64,000 nt of DNA. Origin: Palsa-744 sp036498265. GTDB taxonomy: Bacteria; Actinomycetota; Thermoleophilia; Solirubrobacterales; Solirubrobacteraceae. The DNA lies in contig DASYFT010000026.1 in assembly GCA_036498265.1 (NCBI GenBank), positions 45,128 to 109,127 of the forward strand. The letters run 5' to 3'. The position numbers were made by a program, and so were the translations under genes. Under the pieces are notes generated by a model. The model was given only the letters and a program-made list of their open reading frames with translations. It ran no database searches and was not told the DNA's origin. The first letter of the stretch is position 1, and every line of letters starts with the position of its first letter. Below are positions 1 through 9,002 of this stretch, one piece after another.

Positions 1-486
1 GACGACGTCCTGTTCGCGAGCATCCACCAGGCCGGCATCTACCCGGGCACCGGCCCGCTGAGCGACGTGGGCTCGGGGCCGGGTGAGGGCTACACGATGA
101 ACCTCCCGGTGCCGGCGGGCGCGGACGAGGCGCTGTGGCTGTCGCTGATCGATCACATCGTGATTCCCGCGGCGCGCGCCTTCGAGCCGGACCTGGTGCT
201 GGTCTCGGCGGGCTTCGACGCCCACCGCGCCGATCCACTCGCCGGCTGCCGCCTGGAGACGGAGTCATTCGCCGAGATGGCACGTCGCGTGCGCGACGTC
301 GCAAGAGACGCGCAGGCGCCGCTCGGCGCGGTGCTCGAGGGCGGCTACGCCCCGGCGGCGCTGGCCGAGTCGGTGCAGGCCACGCTCGCAGCCCTGGCGG
401 ACGATCAGCCTCCGCGCGCGGCGGCGCCGGAGACGGCGCTCGCCGCGCGGATGGGGGAGCAGTTCGTACGCTATTGGCCACGGTGA
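1..486 (+). CDS. Histone-deacetylase-like amidohydrolase, C-terminal part
   Basis: The reading frame is open from the first base, so the start and N-terminal half lie outside the window; about 161 residues remain. The SAGFDAH segment followed by a DPL motif, and the late LEGGY motif, are hallmarks of the arginase/deacetylase fold shared by HDACs, acetoin-utilisation AcuC and acetylpolyamine amidohydrolases. The Asp and His of GFDAH belong to the zinc site of the family. The upstream catalytic His pair is not in view, so activity and substrate cannot be judged. The stop codon overlaps the ATG of the next gene by one base (TGATG), which suggests translational coupling. Bacterial members usually remove acetyl groups from small molecules or proteins in the cytoplasm. 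Confidence 0.85.
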   Translation, partial: DDVLFASIHQAGIYPGTGPLSDVGSGPGEGYTMNLPVPAGADEALWLSLIDHIVIPAARAFEPDLVLVSAGFDAHRADPLAGCRLETESFAEMARRVRDVARDAQAPLGAVLEGGYAPAALAESVQATLAALADDQPPRAAAPETALAARMGEQFVRYWPR

Positions 487-1448
487 TGGCCACCCTCGTC
501 AAGCGGCCCCGACGCCTGCTCCGCACCGGAGCAACCGCCGGGCTGGTGGCAGCCGCTCTGGCCGGCGGCGGCTGCGGCCAATCCCACTCCGGCGCGCCCC
601 TGGCGCTCGGAACGGTCTCGCAGCTCCCCAGCTCGCCGCGCTCGCACGTGGCGGTGATCGTGATGGAGAACGCCGAGTACGGAGAAGTGATCGGCAGCTC
701 GGCCGCGCCCTACGTGAACGGGCTGGCCAAGCGCTACGCGCTCGCAACGCAGAGCTTCGCGATCACGCATCCCTCGCTTCCCAACTACCTCGCGCTGACG
801 AGCGGGTCGACCCACGGCATCAGCTCGGACTGCACGAGCTGCAGGGTGTCCGCCGTCAACGTCGTCGATCAGCTCGAAGGCAGGGGGATCACCTGGAAGG
901 CGTACCTCGAGGACGTACCGAGCCCGTGCTTCAAGGGCGCCGGCGCGGGCGGATACGCCAAGAAGCACAACCCCTTCATCTACTACGAAGACATCGCGCA
1001 CTCCGCCTCTCGCTGCCGGAAGCTCGTCGGCTTCGGCCAGCTCTCGAGCGACCTGCGCGCGGGACGCCTGCCTACCTACATCTGGATCTCGCCCAACCTG
1101 TGCGACGACGGCCACGACTGCGGAGTCCGGACCGGCGATCGGTTTCTCGCTCGGACTGTGCCCGCGATCCTGCGTGAGCTCGGGCCGCACGGCTTCCTCG
1201 TGATCACCTGGGACGAGGGGGTGTCCGACCGTGGCTGCTGCGGCGTCGCTCGCGGAGGCCACGTCGCGACCGTGCTGGCCGGGCCGGGCGTGCGCCTCGG
1301 GGCGCGCGAAGGCCGGTCGGTCGACCACTACGGCGTGCTCGCCACGATCGACGGCGCACTCGGCCTGCCACCTCTGGCGGGGGCCGCCGAACCCGCGGCG
1401 GGCCGGCTCACGCCTCTGCTCGCGCAGCCGTCGCTCGTCCTGCCTTGA
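486..1448 (+). CDS. Secreted acid phosphatase / phosphoesterase, SapM-like
   Basis: A 320-residue protein. The N-terminus has a twin-Arg-rich start, a hydrophobic Ala/Gly stretch and a weak lipobox-like GGGC at about residue 33, so it is exported and may be lipid-anchored. The mature part carries the phosphoesterase (phospholipase C/acid phosphatase) motifs: VIVMEN near the start, THPSLPNY, SPNLCDDGHDC and TWDEG, followed by GGHV. These supply metal and phosphate ligands in the family that includes the mycobacterial phosphatase SapM. The several Cys residues (DCTSC, CDDGHDC, GCCG) fit an oxidised extracytoplasmic protein. The ATG at 486 was chosen because it overlaps the upstream stop; the frame is open further upstream, but that stretch overlaps the deacetylase gene. 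Substrate specificity is not determined. Confidence 0.82.
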   Translation: MATLVKRPRRLLRTGATAGLVAAALAGGGCGQSHSGAPLALGTVSQLPSSPRSHVAVIVMENAEYGEVIGSSAAPYVNGLAKRYALATQSFAITHPSLPNYLALTSGSTHGISSDCTSCRVSAVNVVDQLEGRGITWKAYLEDVPSPCFKGAGAGGYAKKHNPFIYYEDIAHSASRCRKLVGFGQLSSDLRAGRLPTYIWISPNLCDDGHDCGVRTGDRFLARTVPAILRELGPHGFLVITWDEGVSDRGCCGVARGGHVATVLAGPGVRLGAREGRSVDHYGVLATIDGALGLPPLAGAAEPAAGRLTPLLAQPSLVLP

Positions 1449-1526
1449 CCGTCCCGCGCAGGCGCGCCCGGATATGATCTCCTCGGCTGGCGGCGACGGT
1501 CCGCCATGGACCTGGTGAGGGGGCTC

Positions 1527-1970
1527 ATGTTCAGTTCGATCGTGGTCGGGACCGACGGCTCGAGGACGGCCACCGAGGCCGTGCGCGAAGCGGTCGACGT
1601 GGCCAAGGCGGTGGGTGCGAGGTTGCAGCTGGTGAGCGCCTACCCGCACGTGTCAGAGCAGCGCCTGCGCGCCGAACGGCGCAAGGCTCCGGCCGACATG
1701 CAATGGGCCGTCAACCCCAGGCGCGAGACGGACACGGTCCTCTCCGACGCCGCCGACATCGCGCGAGCGGCCAACGTCGAGGTCGACGTCCACGCTCGCG
1801 AGGGGGACCCGTCCGACGCGATCCTCGACGTCGCCGAGGAGCTGGGCGCCGATCTGGTGATCGTCGGAAACAAGGGCATGGCCGGCGCCAAGCGCTTCAT
1901 GCTCGGATCGGTCCCCGACCGGGTGTCCCACCATGCCAGCTGCTCGGTGCTGATCGTCCACACGACCTGA
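1527..1970 (+). CDS. Universal stress protein (UspA family)
   Basis: A 147-residue single-domain protein. It opens with a beta strand and the IVVGTDGS motif. It ends with a G-x2-G-x9-G-S nucleotide-binding signature (GNKGMAG then LGS) and SVLIVH, the ATP-binding layout of UspA proteins. I chose the ATG at 1527 because a GAGGGGG ribosome-binding site lies just ahead; an ATG at 1506 in frame would add seven residues. Such proteins are cytoplasmic and help survival under starvation or oxidative stress, often as dimers. There is no obvious operon partner: the next gene is on the opposite strand. Confidence 0.9.
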   Translation: MFSSIVVGTDGSRTATEAVREAVDVAKAVGARLQLVSAYPHVSEQRLRAERRKAPADMQWAVNPRRETDTVLSDAADIARAANVEVDVHAREGDPSDAILDVAEELGADLVIVGNKGMAGAKRFMLGSVPDRVSHHASCSVLIVHTT

Positions 1971-2042
1971 GCGGGCCTCGGAGTTGCTGCTGCGCCTTCC
2001 GCGGGCGCCGCGTTCGGGCGCGGTTTGCGTGACCGGGGCGCG

Positions 2043-2711
2043 TCAGGCGCTGCTGCGTTTCGGCGGGCGGCGCGTGCGTGACGGCGACACGCCGAGGATC
2101 GCGGCCTCGACGTCCCTGAGCCTGTCGACGTCGCCGCGCATGCCCGAGACTGCGTCGTTGAACAGGAACGCCTCGGCCAGCCGCACGATCGCATAGCCGA
2201 GGGTGGAGATCTCGACGGTGGGTCGGTAGCTGCCGGCGTCCACCTCCGAGGCGATCAGCCCGGTGATCATCGCGACCATCCGTGGCTGCACCCGGCCCGC
2301 GCCGGAGGTGATCACGCGGAGCGCGGCCTCGCGCTCGCTCTCGACGAACCGGCGCAGCGCGGGAGCGTCCGCGAGGCTGCGGTTGAACCGGTCGAACGTG
2401 TCCAGCAGCGCCGGTGCCCCGCTCCCGCGCGCGCGCCGGCGCGCGTCCTCGAGCAGCGGGGCGGCAGCCGCGCCGATGACCTCGCCGAGCAGGTCGTCGC
2501 GTGATCCGAACCAGCGGTAGATCGTCGTTCGACCCAGTCCCAGCTCCGCTGCGATCGCCTGCACGTCGACGCGCCGGCCGCGCAGGTAGCGATGGCTCGC
2601 GGCGGCGAGGACGTCCTCGCGGCTGGCAGCCGGACGCCGGCCCCGCCGAGACGCCTCGGGAGCGGGCCCCGCCGGCGCGTCTCTGGAGGCCCTGGCCTGT
2701 GTAGGAGGCAT
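2043..2711 (-). CDS. TetR-family regulator with QsdR-like C-terminal domain
   Basis: A 222-residue repressor. After a Pro/Ala/Arg-rich lead, residues about 35-80 form the TetR helix-turn-helix (AIAAELGLGRTTIYRWF). The all-helical ligand-binding part resembles the QsdR-type C-terminal domain: RFVESEREAALRVI, then a region ending SEVDAGSYRP. Start chosen at ATG 2711; the frame extends upstream but lacks domain support. It is divergent from the secreted hydrolase at 2870, and GAACA/TGTTC half-sites lie in the shared promoter region, so it probably regulates itself and that hydrolase. The founding QsdR of Rhodococcus controls a lactonase operon; whether lactones are the signal here is only an inference. 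Confidence 0.85.
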   Translation of the reverse strand: MPPTQARASRDAPAGPAPEASRRGRRPAASREDVLAAASHRYLRGRRVDVQAIAAELGLGRTTIYRWFGSRDDLLGEVIGAAAAPLLEDARRRARGSGAPALLDTFDRFNRSLADAPALRRFVESEREAALRVITSGAGRVQPRMVAMITGLIASEVDAGSYRPTVEISTLGYAIVRLAEAFLFNDAVSGMRGDVDRLRDVEAAILGVSPSRTRRPPKRSSA

Positions 2712-2736
2712 TACACCGAACAATAGTGGCTTTATG

Positions 2737-2757
2737 GAACATTCGCCCGTTTTGTTC
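2737..2757. promoter_or_regulatory. Candidate TetR operator
   Basis: Inverted repeat GAACA-N11-TGTTC in the AT-richer gap between the divergent TetR gene and the secreted hydrolase gene. A third GAACA half-site lies at 2718-2722. The arms are only 5 bp, so this is a suggestion. Confidence 0.4.
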
Positions 2758-2869
2758 TGATACGTTGGCGCCTGACGTACCGCTGATGCCACGAGCGTCA
2801 CTCGGATCAGCCCGAGGGCCTCCGGCCGGTGGACGGGGAGCCGAGGCAACGAACAGGGAGAGTCGATCG

Positions 2870-4399
2870 ATGGGTATCCGAGCACGTCGCGCCGCGTTCG
2901 CCGCCGCGACCATGGCGCTGGCAACCGGACTGCTGGCGGTTCCGGCCGTCTCGCTGGCGACCGAACACGAAGAACCGCCGACGACGTTCGAACCGGTGCT
3001 CGAGGCTGAAAACTTCTCGATCACGCAACAGCGCCAGGCGATCTACGACACGCCCGAATACCAGGCCGAGCTCGCTCAGCAGGGACTGAAGAACCACGAA
3101 GAAGCGACCACGGAGCAGCTGGCCGATCCCGAACGCAACTTCTCGAACGACCTCTGCTACGAGGGCGAAAACGGCTGCGCCGGCGACGTGCGGCTGTACA
3201 ACTGGGAAAAGAACGGCTACGGACGGGTTCGCAAGGTGCTGTTCACCGCCCGCAACGGGGCGACGATCTCCGCCCGCATCTGGAGCGCGGTGAACCCGGC
3301 GACCAACCCGAACGCAAAACTGCCGGGCGTGGTCATCACCAACGGCTCGGTCCAGGCCGACGAGCAGATGTACTGGTACGCGGCGCAGGCGCTGGCGAAG
3401 GATGGCTACCTCGTGATGACGTTCGACCCCCAGGGCCAGGGCCAGAGCGACACCTTCGGCCAGGCGCCCGACGAACAGGAGGGCTTCCCCGCGCAGTCCG
3501 ACGGCCGCCCCTTCTTCGACGGCACCGAGGACGCCATCAACTTCTTCCTGTCCAGCCCCAAGCATCCGTACGAGCCGGTGCCGAGCTGTGAAACCGGAAC
3601 TGTGCACAGCGCCAAGCAGAACGAACGCGTCCAGAAGGGGCTCGACGCCGCCTACAACCCGTTCTGGCACGAACTGAAGACCAGCCAGATAGGGCTGGCC
3701 GGACACTCCTACGGCGCCGCCGGCGTCTCCTACATCGCCCAGTGGGACCCGAGGGTGAAGGCGGTCGTGGCATGGGACAACCTCGCTGCGCCGAACCCCA
3801 CCCAGACGACCGGGGCGAGCGGGGGCGGCCCGGAGGAGAAGCCCTGCCCGAGCACGCCCGCCGACCGGACGGTGCCCCCGATCACCAAGCCGGCCCTCGG
3901 CATGTCGGCCGACTACTTCCTGCCGCCCACGCCGAACACCTCGCTGCCCAACCCGCAGGCGAAGTCATCCGAGTCGCATGCGTACACCGAAGCCGGCGTC
4001 GACACCGGGGAGATCATCATCCGCGGCGGCTCTCACCTCGACTTCAGCTTCATCCCCAACCAGGCGTTCGGGGCGTCGCTGCGAGGCGCCGACGAGATCG
4101 CCTGGTACACGTCGGCCTGGTTCGACAAGTACGTCAAGGGCGAGAAGGCCGCGGACAGGCGGCTGCTGACCAACCGCTGGCGCGAAGACCCGGTCGAGGC
4201 CGCCGTCGACCGTCACAACGACGGGAACGCCTTCTCCTTCTACTACTACTCGCGACTGGACCTCCACAGGACCAATGGTGAAGCGTTCGACTGCGAGAAC
4301 CTCCGAAAAGGCTGCGTGGGGCTCGTGCGCGAACCCAACCCCGGCTCCTACTCCTACCTCACCACGGACACCAGTCCGATCGGGTTCGACAGGCCGTAG
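2870..4399 (+). CDS. Secreted alpha/beta hydrolase
   Basis: A 509-residue exported protein. A Sec signal peptide covers roughly residues 1-32, with basic RARR then a hydrophobic Ala-rich core. A region of about 100 residues with acidic and amphipathic character precedes the hydrolase core. The nucleophile elbow GHSYG places the catalytic Ser at residue 280. The GGSHLDF segment late in the protein probably supplies the catalytic His. FDPQGQGQSD earlier resembles the strand-loop ahead of the nucleophile in dienelactone/prolyl-type hydrolases. Start chosen at ATG 2870, behind a GGGAGAG site; the frame upstream overlaps the promoter of the divergent TetR. Substrate unknown; esterase or lactonase activity is plausible. 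A double hairpin lies just after the stop. Confidence 0.82.
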   Translation: MGIRARRAAFAAATMALATGLLAVPAVSLATEHEEPPTTFEPVLEAENFSITQQRQAIYDTPEYQAELAQQGLKNHEEATTEQLADPERNFSNDLCYEGENGCAGDVRLYNWEKNGYGRVRKVLFTARNGATISARIWSAVNPATNPNAKLPGVVITNGSVQADEQMYWYAAQALAKDGYLVMTFDPQGQGQSDTFGQAPDEQEGFPAQSDGRPFFDGTEDAINFFLSSPKHPYEPVPSCETGTVHSAKQNERVQKGLDAAYNPFWHELKTSQIGLAGHSYGAAGVSYIAQWDPRVKAVVAWDNLAAPNPTQTTGASGGGPEEKPCPSTPADRTVPPITKPALGMSADYFLPPTPNTSLPNPQAKSSESHAYTEAGVDTGEIIIRGGSHLDFSFIPNQAFGASLRGADEIAWYTSAWFDKYVKGEKAADRRLLTNRWREDPVEAAVDRHNDGNAFSFYYYSRLDLHRTNGEAFDCENLRKGCVGLVREPNPGSYSYLTTDTSPIGFDRP

Positions 4400-4422
4400 G
4401 GACGGCATGGCGAGAAACGCCC

Positions 4423-4453
4423 GGCGGCGGCGCGATTGCCGGGTGCCGCCGCC
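4423..4453. terminator. Hairpin 1 between convergent genes
   Basis: Perfect 9-bp stem, GGCGGCGGC pairing with GCCGCCGCC across a 13-base loop. It lies between the convergent hydrolase and flavin oxidase genes. No U-tract follows. Confidence 0.5.
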
Positions 4454-4454
4454 T

Positions 4455-4487
4455 CGACGGCGTCGCGTCCGGTGCGCGACGCCGTCG
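4455..4487. terminator. Hairpin 2, bidirectional terminator candidate
   Basis: Perfect 13-bp stem, CGACGGCGTCGCG pairing with CGCGACGCCGTCG around a 7-base loop, directly after hairpin 1. It is the strongest stem I found in the window and is placed to stop transcription from both converging genes. Confidence 0.65.
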
Positions 4488-4498
4488 CCGGTGACCGA

Positions 4499-5908
4499 TC
4501 AGGCTGCTGCGTCCGGGTCGATGTTCTGGTTGAGCCGGAACACGTTCGTGGGGTCGTACTCTCGCTTGAGCGCAACCAGCCTCGCGTACGTCTCCTCCCC
4601 GTAGGACGAGCGCGCCGCGCCGGCGTCGCCCAGGAAGTTGACGTACGCACGTCCCGTGCTGGCATCGGCGGCCGCATCGATGACCGCCCTTGCCCACTGC
4701 GTGTGCGACGTCGCCTGTGCCGCGTCGTTCCAGCCCGTCACGACGTTCATCACGAACGGCATCGAGCGCTCCGAGAACGCGGTGTCGCCCTCGCCGACGC
4801 GCGCGATCGCACCGCCCATCTGGTGGAGATGGATCTCGCATTGCGGGCCGGGCGCGGTGGCATGCGCGTCCACCAGCCGCTCCATCAGCTGGTCGTCGAG
4901 CCGTGCGAGGTTCGTCGCCTTGAAGTAGGCATTGATGCCCTTCGGCCACAACGGATCGATCAGGGTCTGCATCGCCGTGTAGGGCATCGGGCCCAGGAGG
5001 TCGGCGACCGGCTCGGCCAGCTCCCGGAAGGAGCGGAAGTGCTCCTCGGCCTCCTCCACGGGGCCTGCGGAGACGGCGATCAGGGCGGTCACCTTCCTGC
5101 CATGCCACTCCTCAGGCACGACGGGCAGGGGAGGCGCGGTGGTCAGGTTGAGCACCGCGGTGATGTCGTCGGGCACGCCCGGCGCCCAGTCGCGGAACAG
5201 CCGCAACAGCTCGGCGTCGTGCTCGGCCGCGAAGAAGATCAGCCCGGCGTAGAGGGCCGGACCGACCGGGTGCAGGCCGAGCTCGAACTGGGTGACGATG
5301 CCGAAGTTCCCGCCGCCGCCGCGAAGCCCCCACAGGAGCTCGGCGTTCTCGGTCTCGCTTGCGTGGACCAGCCGGCCATCCGCGGTGACGACGTCGGCAC
5401 CCAGGAGGTTGTCGCAGGCCAGGCCGTGCTTGCGCATCAGCCAGCCGATCCCGCCTCCCAGCGTGAAGCCGGCGACTCCGGTCGTTGACACCAGGCCGCC
5501 GGTCGTCGCGAGCGCGTGCGCCTGGGTCTCGTGGTCGAGGTCTCCCCAGACCGCCCCGGGGCCCACGTAGGCCCGGCGCGCCTGCGGATCGACGCGGACC
5601 GAGCGCATGCCGGAAAGGTCGATCACCATTCCGTCGTCGCAGCTCGAGAAGCCGGCGATGCTGTGCCCGCCTCCCCGTACCGCGATCGGGACGTCGTTGC
5701 TGCGCGCGAACCCCACCGCGGCGATCACGTCAGCCGCGCCGGTGCAGCGGACGATCAACGCCGGGCGGCGATCGTCGAACGCCCCGTTCCACACCTTGCA
5801 CGCCTCCGCGTAGTCGTCGTCCTGTGGTCGCAGGACCTGCCCGCGGACCGCCTCGCGCAGCTCCTCCACCGTTGCCTCCCCCAGTGCTGGGGTGATTGTC
5901 GTGCTCAT
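4499..5908 (-). CDS. FAD-dependent oxidase, berberine-bridge-enzyme type
   Basis: A 469-residue flavoprotein. Residues about 45-190 form the PCMH-type FAD domain. RGGGHS carries the His that is covalently linked to FAD (8-alpha-histidyl) in this family. The later GVAGFTLGGGIGWL and GGGGNFGIVT loops contact the flavin. The C-terminal YDPTNVFRLNQNI is the BBE signature. A Cys that forms the second flavin bond in bicovalent members is not obvious at the usual site, where I read GVAGFTLGGG. Start ATG 5908 follows a GGAGG site and overlaps the stop of the upstream regulator by one base, so the two are translationally coupled. Likely substrates are sugars, oligosaccharides or secondary metabolites; specificity cannot be read from sequence. 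Confidence 0.88.
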   Translation of the reverse strand: MSTTITPALGEATVEELREAVRGQVLRPQDDDYAEACKVWNGAFDDRRPALIVRCTGAADVIAAVGFARSNDVPIAVRGGGHSIAGFSSCDDGMVIDLSGMRSVRVDPQARRAYVGPGAVWGDLDHETQAHALATTGGLVSTTGVAGFTLGGGIGWLMRKHGLACDNLLGADVVTADGRLVHASETENAELLWGLRGGGGNFGIVTQFELGLHPVGPALYAGLIFFAAEHDAELLRLFRDWAPGVPDDITAVLNLTTAPPLPVVPEEWHGRKVTALIAVSAGPVEEAEEHFRSFRELAEPVADLLGPMPYTAMQTLIDPLWPKGINAYFKATNLARLDDQLMERLVDAHATAPGPQCEIHLHQMGGAIARVGEGDTAFSERSMPFVMNVVTGWNDAAQATSHTQWARAVIDAAADASTGRAYVNFLGDAGAARSSYGEETYARLVALKREYDPTNVFRLNQNIDPDAAA

Positions 5909-8900
5909 CACTGCCTCCGTTTGGTCGTTGCCGTGGCAGCAGTCCTACTCGCCCCCACTTTGCGTGTCCTTTGCCGATTCTTGGCGAGGCTTTGCAGACG
6001 CTCCGCAATCGCCGCCGCGGCGGCCTGCGAACCCGCGGCCAGGTAGTGATCGCGTGCTTCGTCGAACAGCTCGCCCGCCCGGGCCTCTTCGCCGCGCAGC
6101 CGCGCGACCTCGGCTAGCGTCGCCAGGGTCACGGCGATCCAGCCCTCACGCTCGGTCTCGCCTACGACCGCGCGCGCTTGAAGCAGCGACTCCTCGGCAT
6201 CGTCCAGACGCCCGAGCGCGATCGCCAGGTCGGCGGTCCGCCACAGGGAGCTCACCAGTCCCCAGCGGTCGCCAGCCCGACGGAAGAGCGCCTGCGCCTC
6301 CGACAGCGGGCGCTCGGCCGCGGGGTAGTCGCCGCCAACCGTCTCCACGAGCCCGAGCGCGAGCAGGGCCATCCCGACTCCGCGCCGGTCGCCGAATCCC
6401 CTCCGTAGCCGCAGAGCCTGCTCGACGCGCTCGCGCGCCCTGTCGAGCGAGCCCTCCGCCAGCTCGAGATAGGCGAGTCGGACCAGGACGTCCGCCTCGC
6501 CACGCTCGTCACCCTCGCGGATGAAGCGCCCGCCTGCCTCGTCGAGCAGCTCTCGCGCACGGCCGAGCTGCCCGCGAACCCGGGCGATCGTCGCCTGGTT
6601 CGCCTGCACGTAGCCGATGGCCGTGTCACACGAGATCTCCACAAAAGGCTGGAGCGTCTCCTCGAAGACGATCCTCAAGCCCGGCTGCCCGCCCGGGTCG
6701 CTCGAGCGCATCTCGGCGATGTTGAGCGGAGACTGGATCAGCTCACCCGAGCCGGCCAGCGCGCGGAACGACTCGCCGCTCTGCGCCAGCAGGTCCTCTG
6801 CGGCGGCCAGGTCGCCGGACAGCCACCGCGCCACCCCGAGGGAGTAAGCAGAGACGGCCTGCGAGGACCCGAGCCCCTCCTCCCGTGCGAGCTCGAGCGC
6901 CGATTCGAGAAGCTCGAGCGCTTCGGGCGCGTCGTCGTAGCCGACCGCGATCTCGCCGAGGCGCTGCAGAGCACGCCACCGGCCGGGGGCGTCTCCGAGC
7001 TCACTCGCGATCTCATAGCTCTCCCGGACGTGACGGGCGCCGCACGCGAGGTCGCCCGCGCGGTAGTCGACCGCCGACATCGCGAGCAGCCCGGCTGCGC
7101 GCAGCGCCGTCCGCTCAGGAGCTGCCGCGAGGCTCTCCGCGAAGCGGCCGTGCGCCTCCTGGAGGTCGATCCGGCGCAGCCAGAAGGGGCACAGCGCGAC
7201 GCAGTAGCGCAGCTCCTCCCGCGGATCGCTCCGAAGCAGCGCGGCATGCGCCACGCGGAGGTTGGCGGCCTCGCTGTCGAGTTCCGCAGAGCCGCCGGCG
7301 CGCTCGGCCATCGCGAGAGCCCAGTGCGCGTGACGGTCGGCAACGGCGTCCCCTTCGCCGGCCTCGCGCAGCCGCTCGGCGGCATAGAGCCGCACCGTCT
7401 CGAGCAGACGGTAGCGACGGCGCCCCTGCGCGAGCTGCTGCGAGCTGACGAGCGATTTCTCGACGAGCCGGGCGAGCACGTCGGCGACCGAGTCCGGATC
7501 GAGCGTCTCTCCCGGGCACACCGCCTCGACACCGCGGAGGTCGAATCCGCCGCCGAAGACCGCGAGCCGGCGAAGCAGCAGCTTCTCCTCGCCGTCCAGG
7601 AGGTCGTGGCTCCACTCGAGCGTGGCCGCAAGCGTCTGCTGGCGCGTCGGCCCGACACGGCTCCCGGAGCGCAGCAGCCTGAAGCTGTCATCGAGTCGCT
7701 CGGCCAGCGTCGCGGTGCCGAGCGCGCCGATCCGGGCGGCAGCGAGCTCGAGCGCCAGCGGCAAGCCGTCGAGCCGGAAGCAGATCCGCGCCATGTCCGC
7801 CGCGTTCTCGGCGTCGATCGCGAAGTCCGGCGCGCTCGACGCCGCCCGGTCCCTCAGCAGCTGCACCGCCTCGTAGCGCAGGAGCTCCTCGGGGGCGAGC
7901 CGCTGCTCGGGGTCGGGGATCGCCAGCGAGGGCACCCGGAAGACCACCTCACCGCCAACCCGGAGCGGCTCGCGGCTCGTGGCCAGGAGCGTGAGCCCCG
8001 GCGCGGCCCGCACCAGGCAGTCGGCGAGCCGGGCGACCGCCAACAGCACGTGCTCGCAGTTGTCCAGAACCAGCAGCAGTGTCCGGTCCCTCAGGAAATC
8101 GGCAACGCCCTCAAGCACGGACCGGCCCGGCAGCGTGCCAACATCGAGCGCGGCCGCGACGGCTCCCGGGACGAGCCGCCCGTCCCCGATCGATGCGAGC
8201 TCGATGAATGCGCTGCCGTCGGGGTACCCGGCCTCGGTCTCGGATGCCAGCTCGAGCGCAAGCCGTGTCTTTCCGGCGCCGCCAGGACCGGCGAGTGTGA
8301 GCAGGCGTGTCCGGTCGATCAGCGCGAGCAGCTCTCGCAACTCGTGGCTGCGGCCGACGAACGAGCTCGCCTGTGGTGGCAGGGCCGATATCCGCAGCGC
8401 GTCGGGATCGCCAAGCCCATCTTCGAGCTCTGCACGCAGCTGCTCGATCTCATCGCGCCGCGTCGCGGCCCAGTCGTCGTAGCGGTTCTCGGGCAGCAGC
8501 TCGCCTCCGTACAGGGACAGCGCCGCCCGCCGGGCGCCAGAGGAGCCTGTTCGGCGCGCCTGCTCGGCAGCCCGTTCGAACTCGTCCACGTCCACCGTCG
8601 CGCGCATCCTCAGCAGCTCGTCTCGCCGCTCGATCGCGTCGGCGCCGAGAGCGCGCCGGGCGACATGCACGACCTGGTGGAGGTTGTTGGCCGCCGCCGC
8701 GGGCTCGAGGTCGGGCCACAGCGCGTCCATGAGCTGCTCGCGGTGCAGCCGATGACCCGGCGCGAGGGCGAGGAGCTTGACCAGCTCGCGTCCCTTGCGC
8801 AGACGCCAGACGGACGCAGAGACCGGCTCGCCGTCGCGCGTCGCGGCGAATCCGCCGAGCAGCGTGATCGCTACATCCGTCGTCGCCGACGGGTGATCAT

Positions 8901-8976
8901 CGAGCCTCGGCTGCAAGGTTCCACCCCCGAATCTCCTATGCGCCCGGATGCAGCGGCCGGCGCAGACGAGGCACAA
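5908..8976 (-). CDS. SARP/AfsR-like regulator: DNA-binding + NB-ARC ATPase + TPR
   Basis: A 1022-residue multidomain regulator. Residues about 35-115 form a winged-helix DNA-binding domain (LLGGFAATRDG, then a KGRELVKLLAL helix). A short BTAD-like helical region runs to about 195. A STAND-type NTPase begins with FVGRSHEL, has Walker A GPGGAGKTR, a LLVLDNCEH Walker B and a TSREPLR sensor. From about residue 560 the protein is helical, with TPR-like repeats to the end. This layout matches Streptomyces AfsR/SARP activators that switch on secondary-metabolite genes after nucleotide-dependent oligomerisation. The start is uncertain: TTG 8976 behind a GGAG site, or TTG 8916. The C-terminal tail is basic. 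Its coupled partner is the flavin oxidase, the likely target or effector. Confidence 0.85.
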   Translation of the reverse strand: MCLVCAGRCIRAHRRFGGGTLQPRLDDHPSATTDVAITLLGGFAATRDGEPVSASVWRLRKGRELVKLLALAPGHRLHREQLMDALWPDLEPAAAANNLHQVVHVARRALGADAIERRDELLRMRATVDVDEFERAAEQARRTGSSGARRAALSLYGGELLPENRYDDWAATRRDEIEQLRAELEDGLGDPDALRISALPPQASSFVGRSHELRELLALIDRTRLLTLAGPGGAGKTRLALELASETEAGYPDGSAFIELASIGDGRLVPGAVAAALDVGTLPGRSVLEGVADFLRDRTLLLVLDNCEHVLLAVARLADCLVRAAPGLTLLATSREPLRVGGEVVFRVPSLAIPDPEQRLAPEELLRYEAVQLLRDRAASSAPDFAIDAENAADMARICFRLDGLPLALELAAARIGALGTATLAERLDDSFRLLRSGSRVGPTRQQTLAATLEWSHDLLDGEEKLLLRRLAVFGGGFDLRGVEAVCPGETLDPDSVADVLARLVEKSLVSSQQLAQGRRRYRLLETVRLYAAERLREAGEGDAVADRHAHWALAMAERAGGSAELDSEAANLRVAHAALLRSDPREELRYCVALCPFWLRRIDLQEAHGRFAESLAAAPERTALRAAGLLAMSAVDYRAGDLACGARHVRESYEIASELGDAPGRWRALQRLGEIAVGYDDAPEALELLESALELAREEGLGSSQAVSAYSLGVARWLSGDLAAAEDLLAQSGESFRALAGSGELIQSPLNIAEMRSSDPGGQPGLRIVFEETLQPFVEISCDTAIGYVQANQATIARVRGQLGRARELLDEAGGRFIREGDERGEADVLVRLAYLELAEGSLDRARERVEQALRLRRGFGDRRGVGMALLALGLVETVGGDYPAAERPLSEAQALFRRAGDRWGLVSSLWRTADLAIALGRLDDAEESLLQARAVVGETEREGWIAVTLATLAEVARLRGEEARAGELFDEARDHYLAAGSQAAAAAIAERLQSLAKNRQRTRKVGASRTAATATTKRRQ

Positions 8977-9002
8977 CCCTACTCCGTCCCCGCTCCTAAG
9001 AA

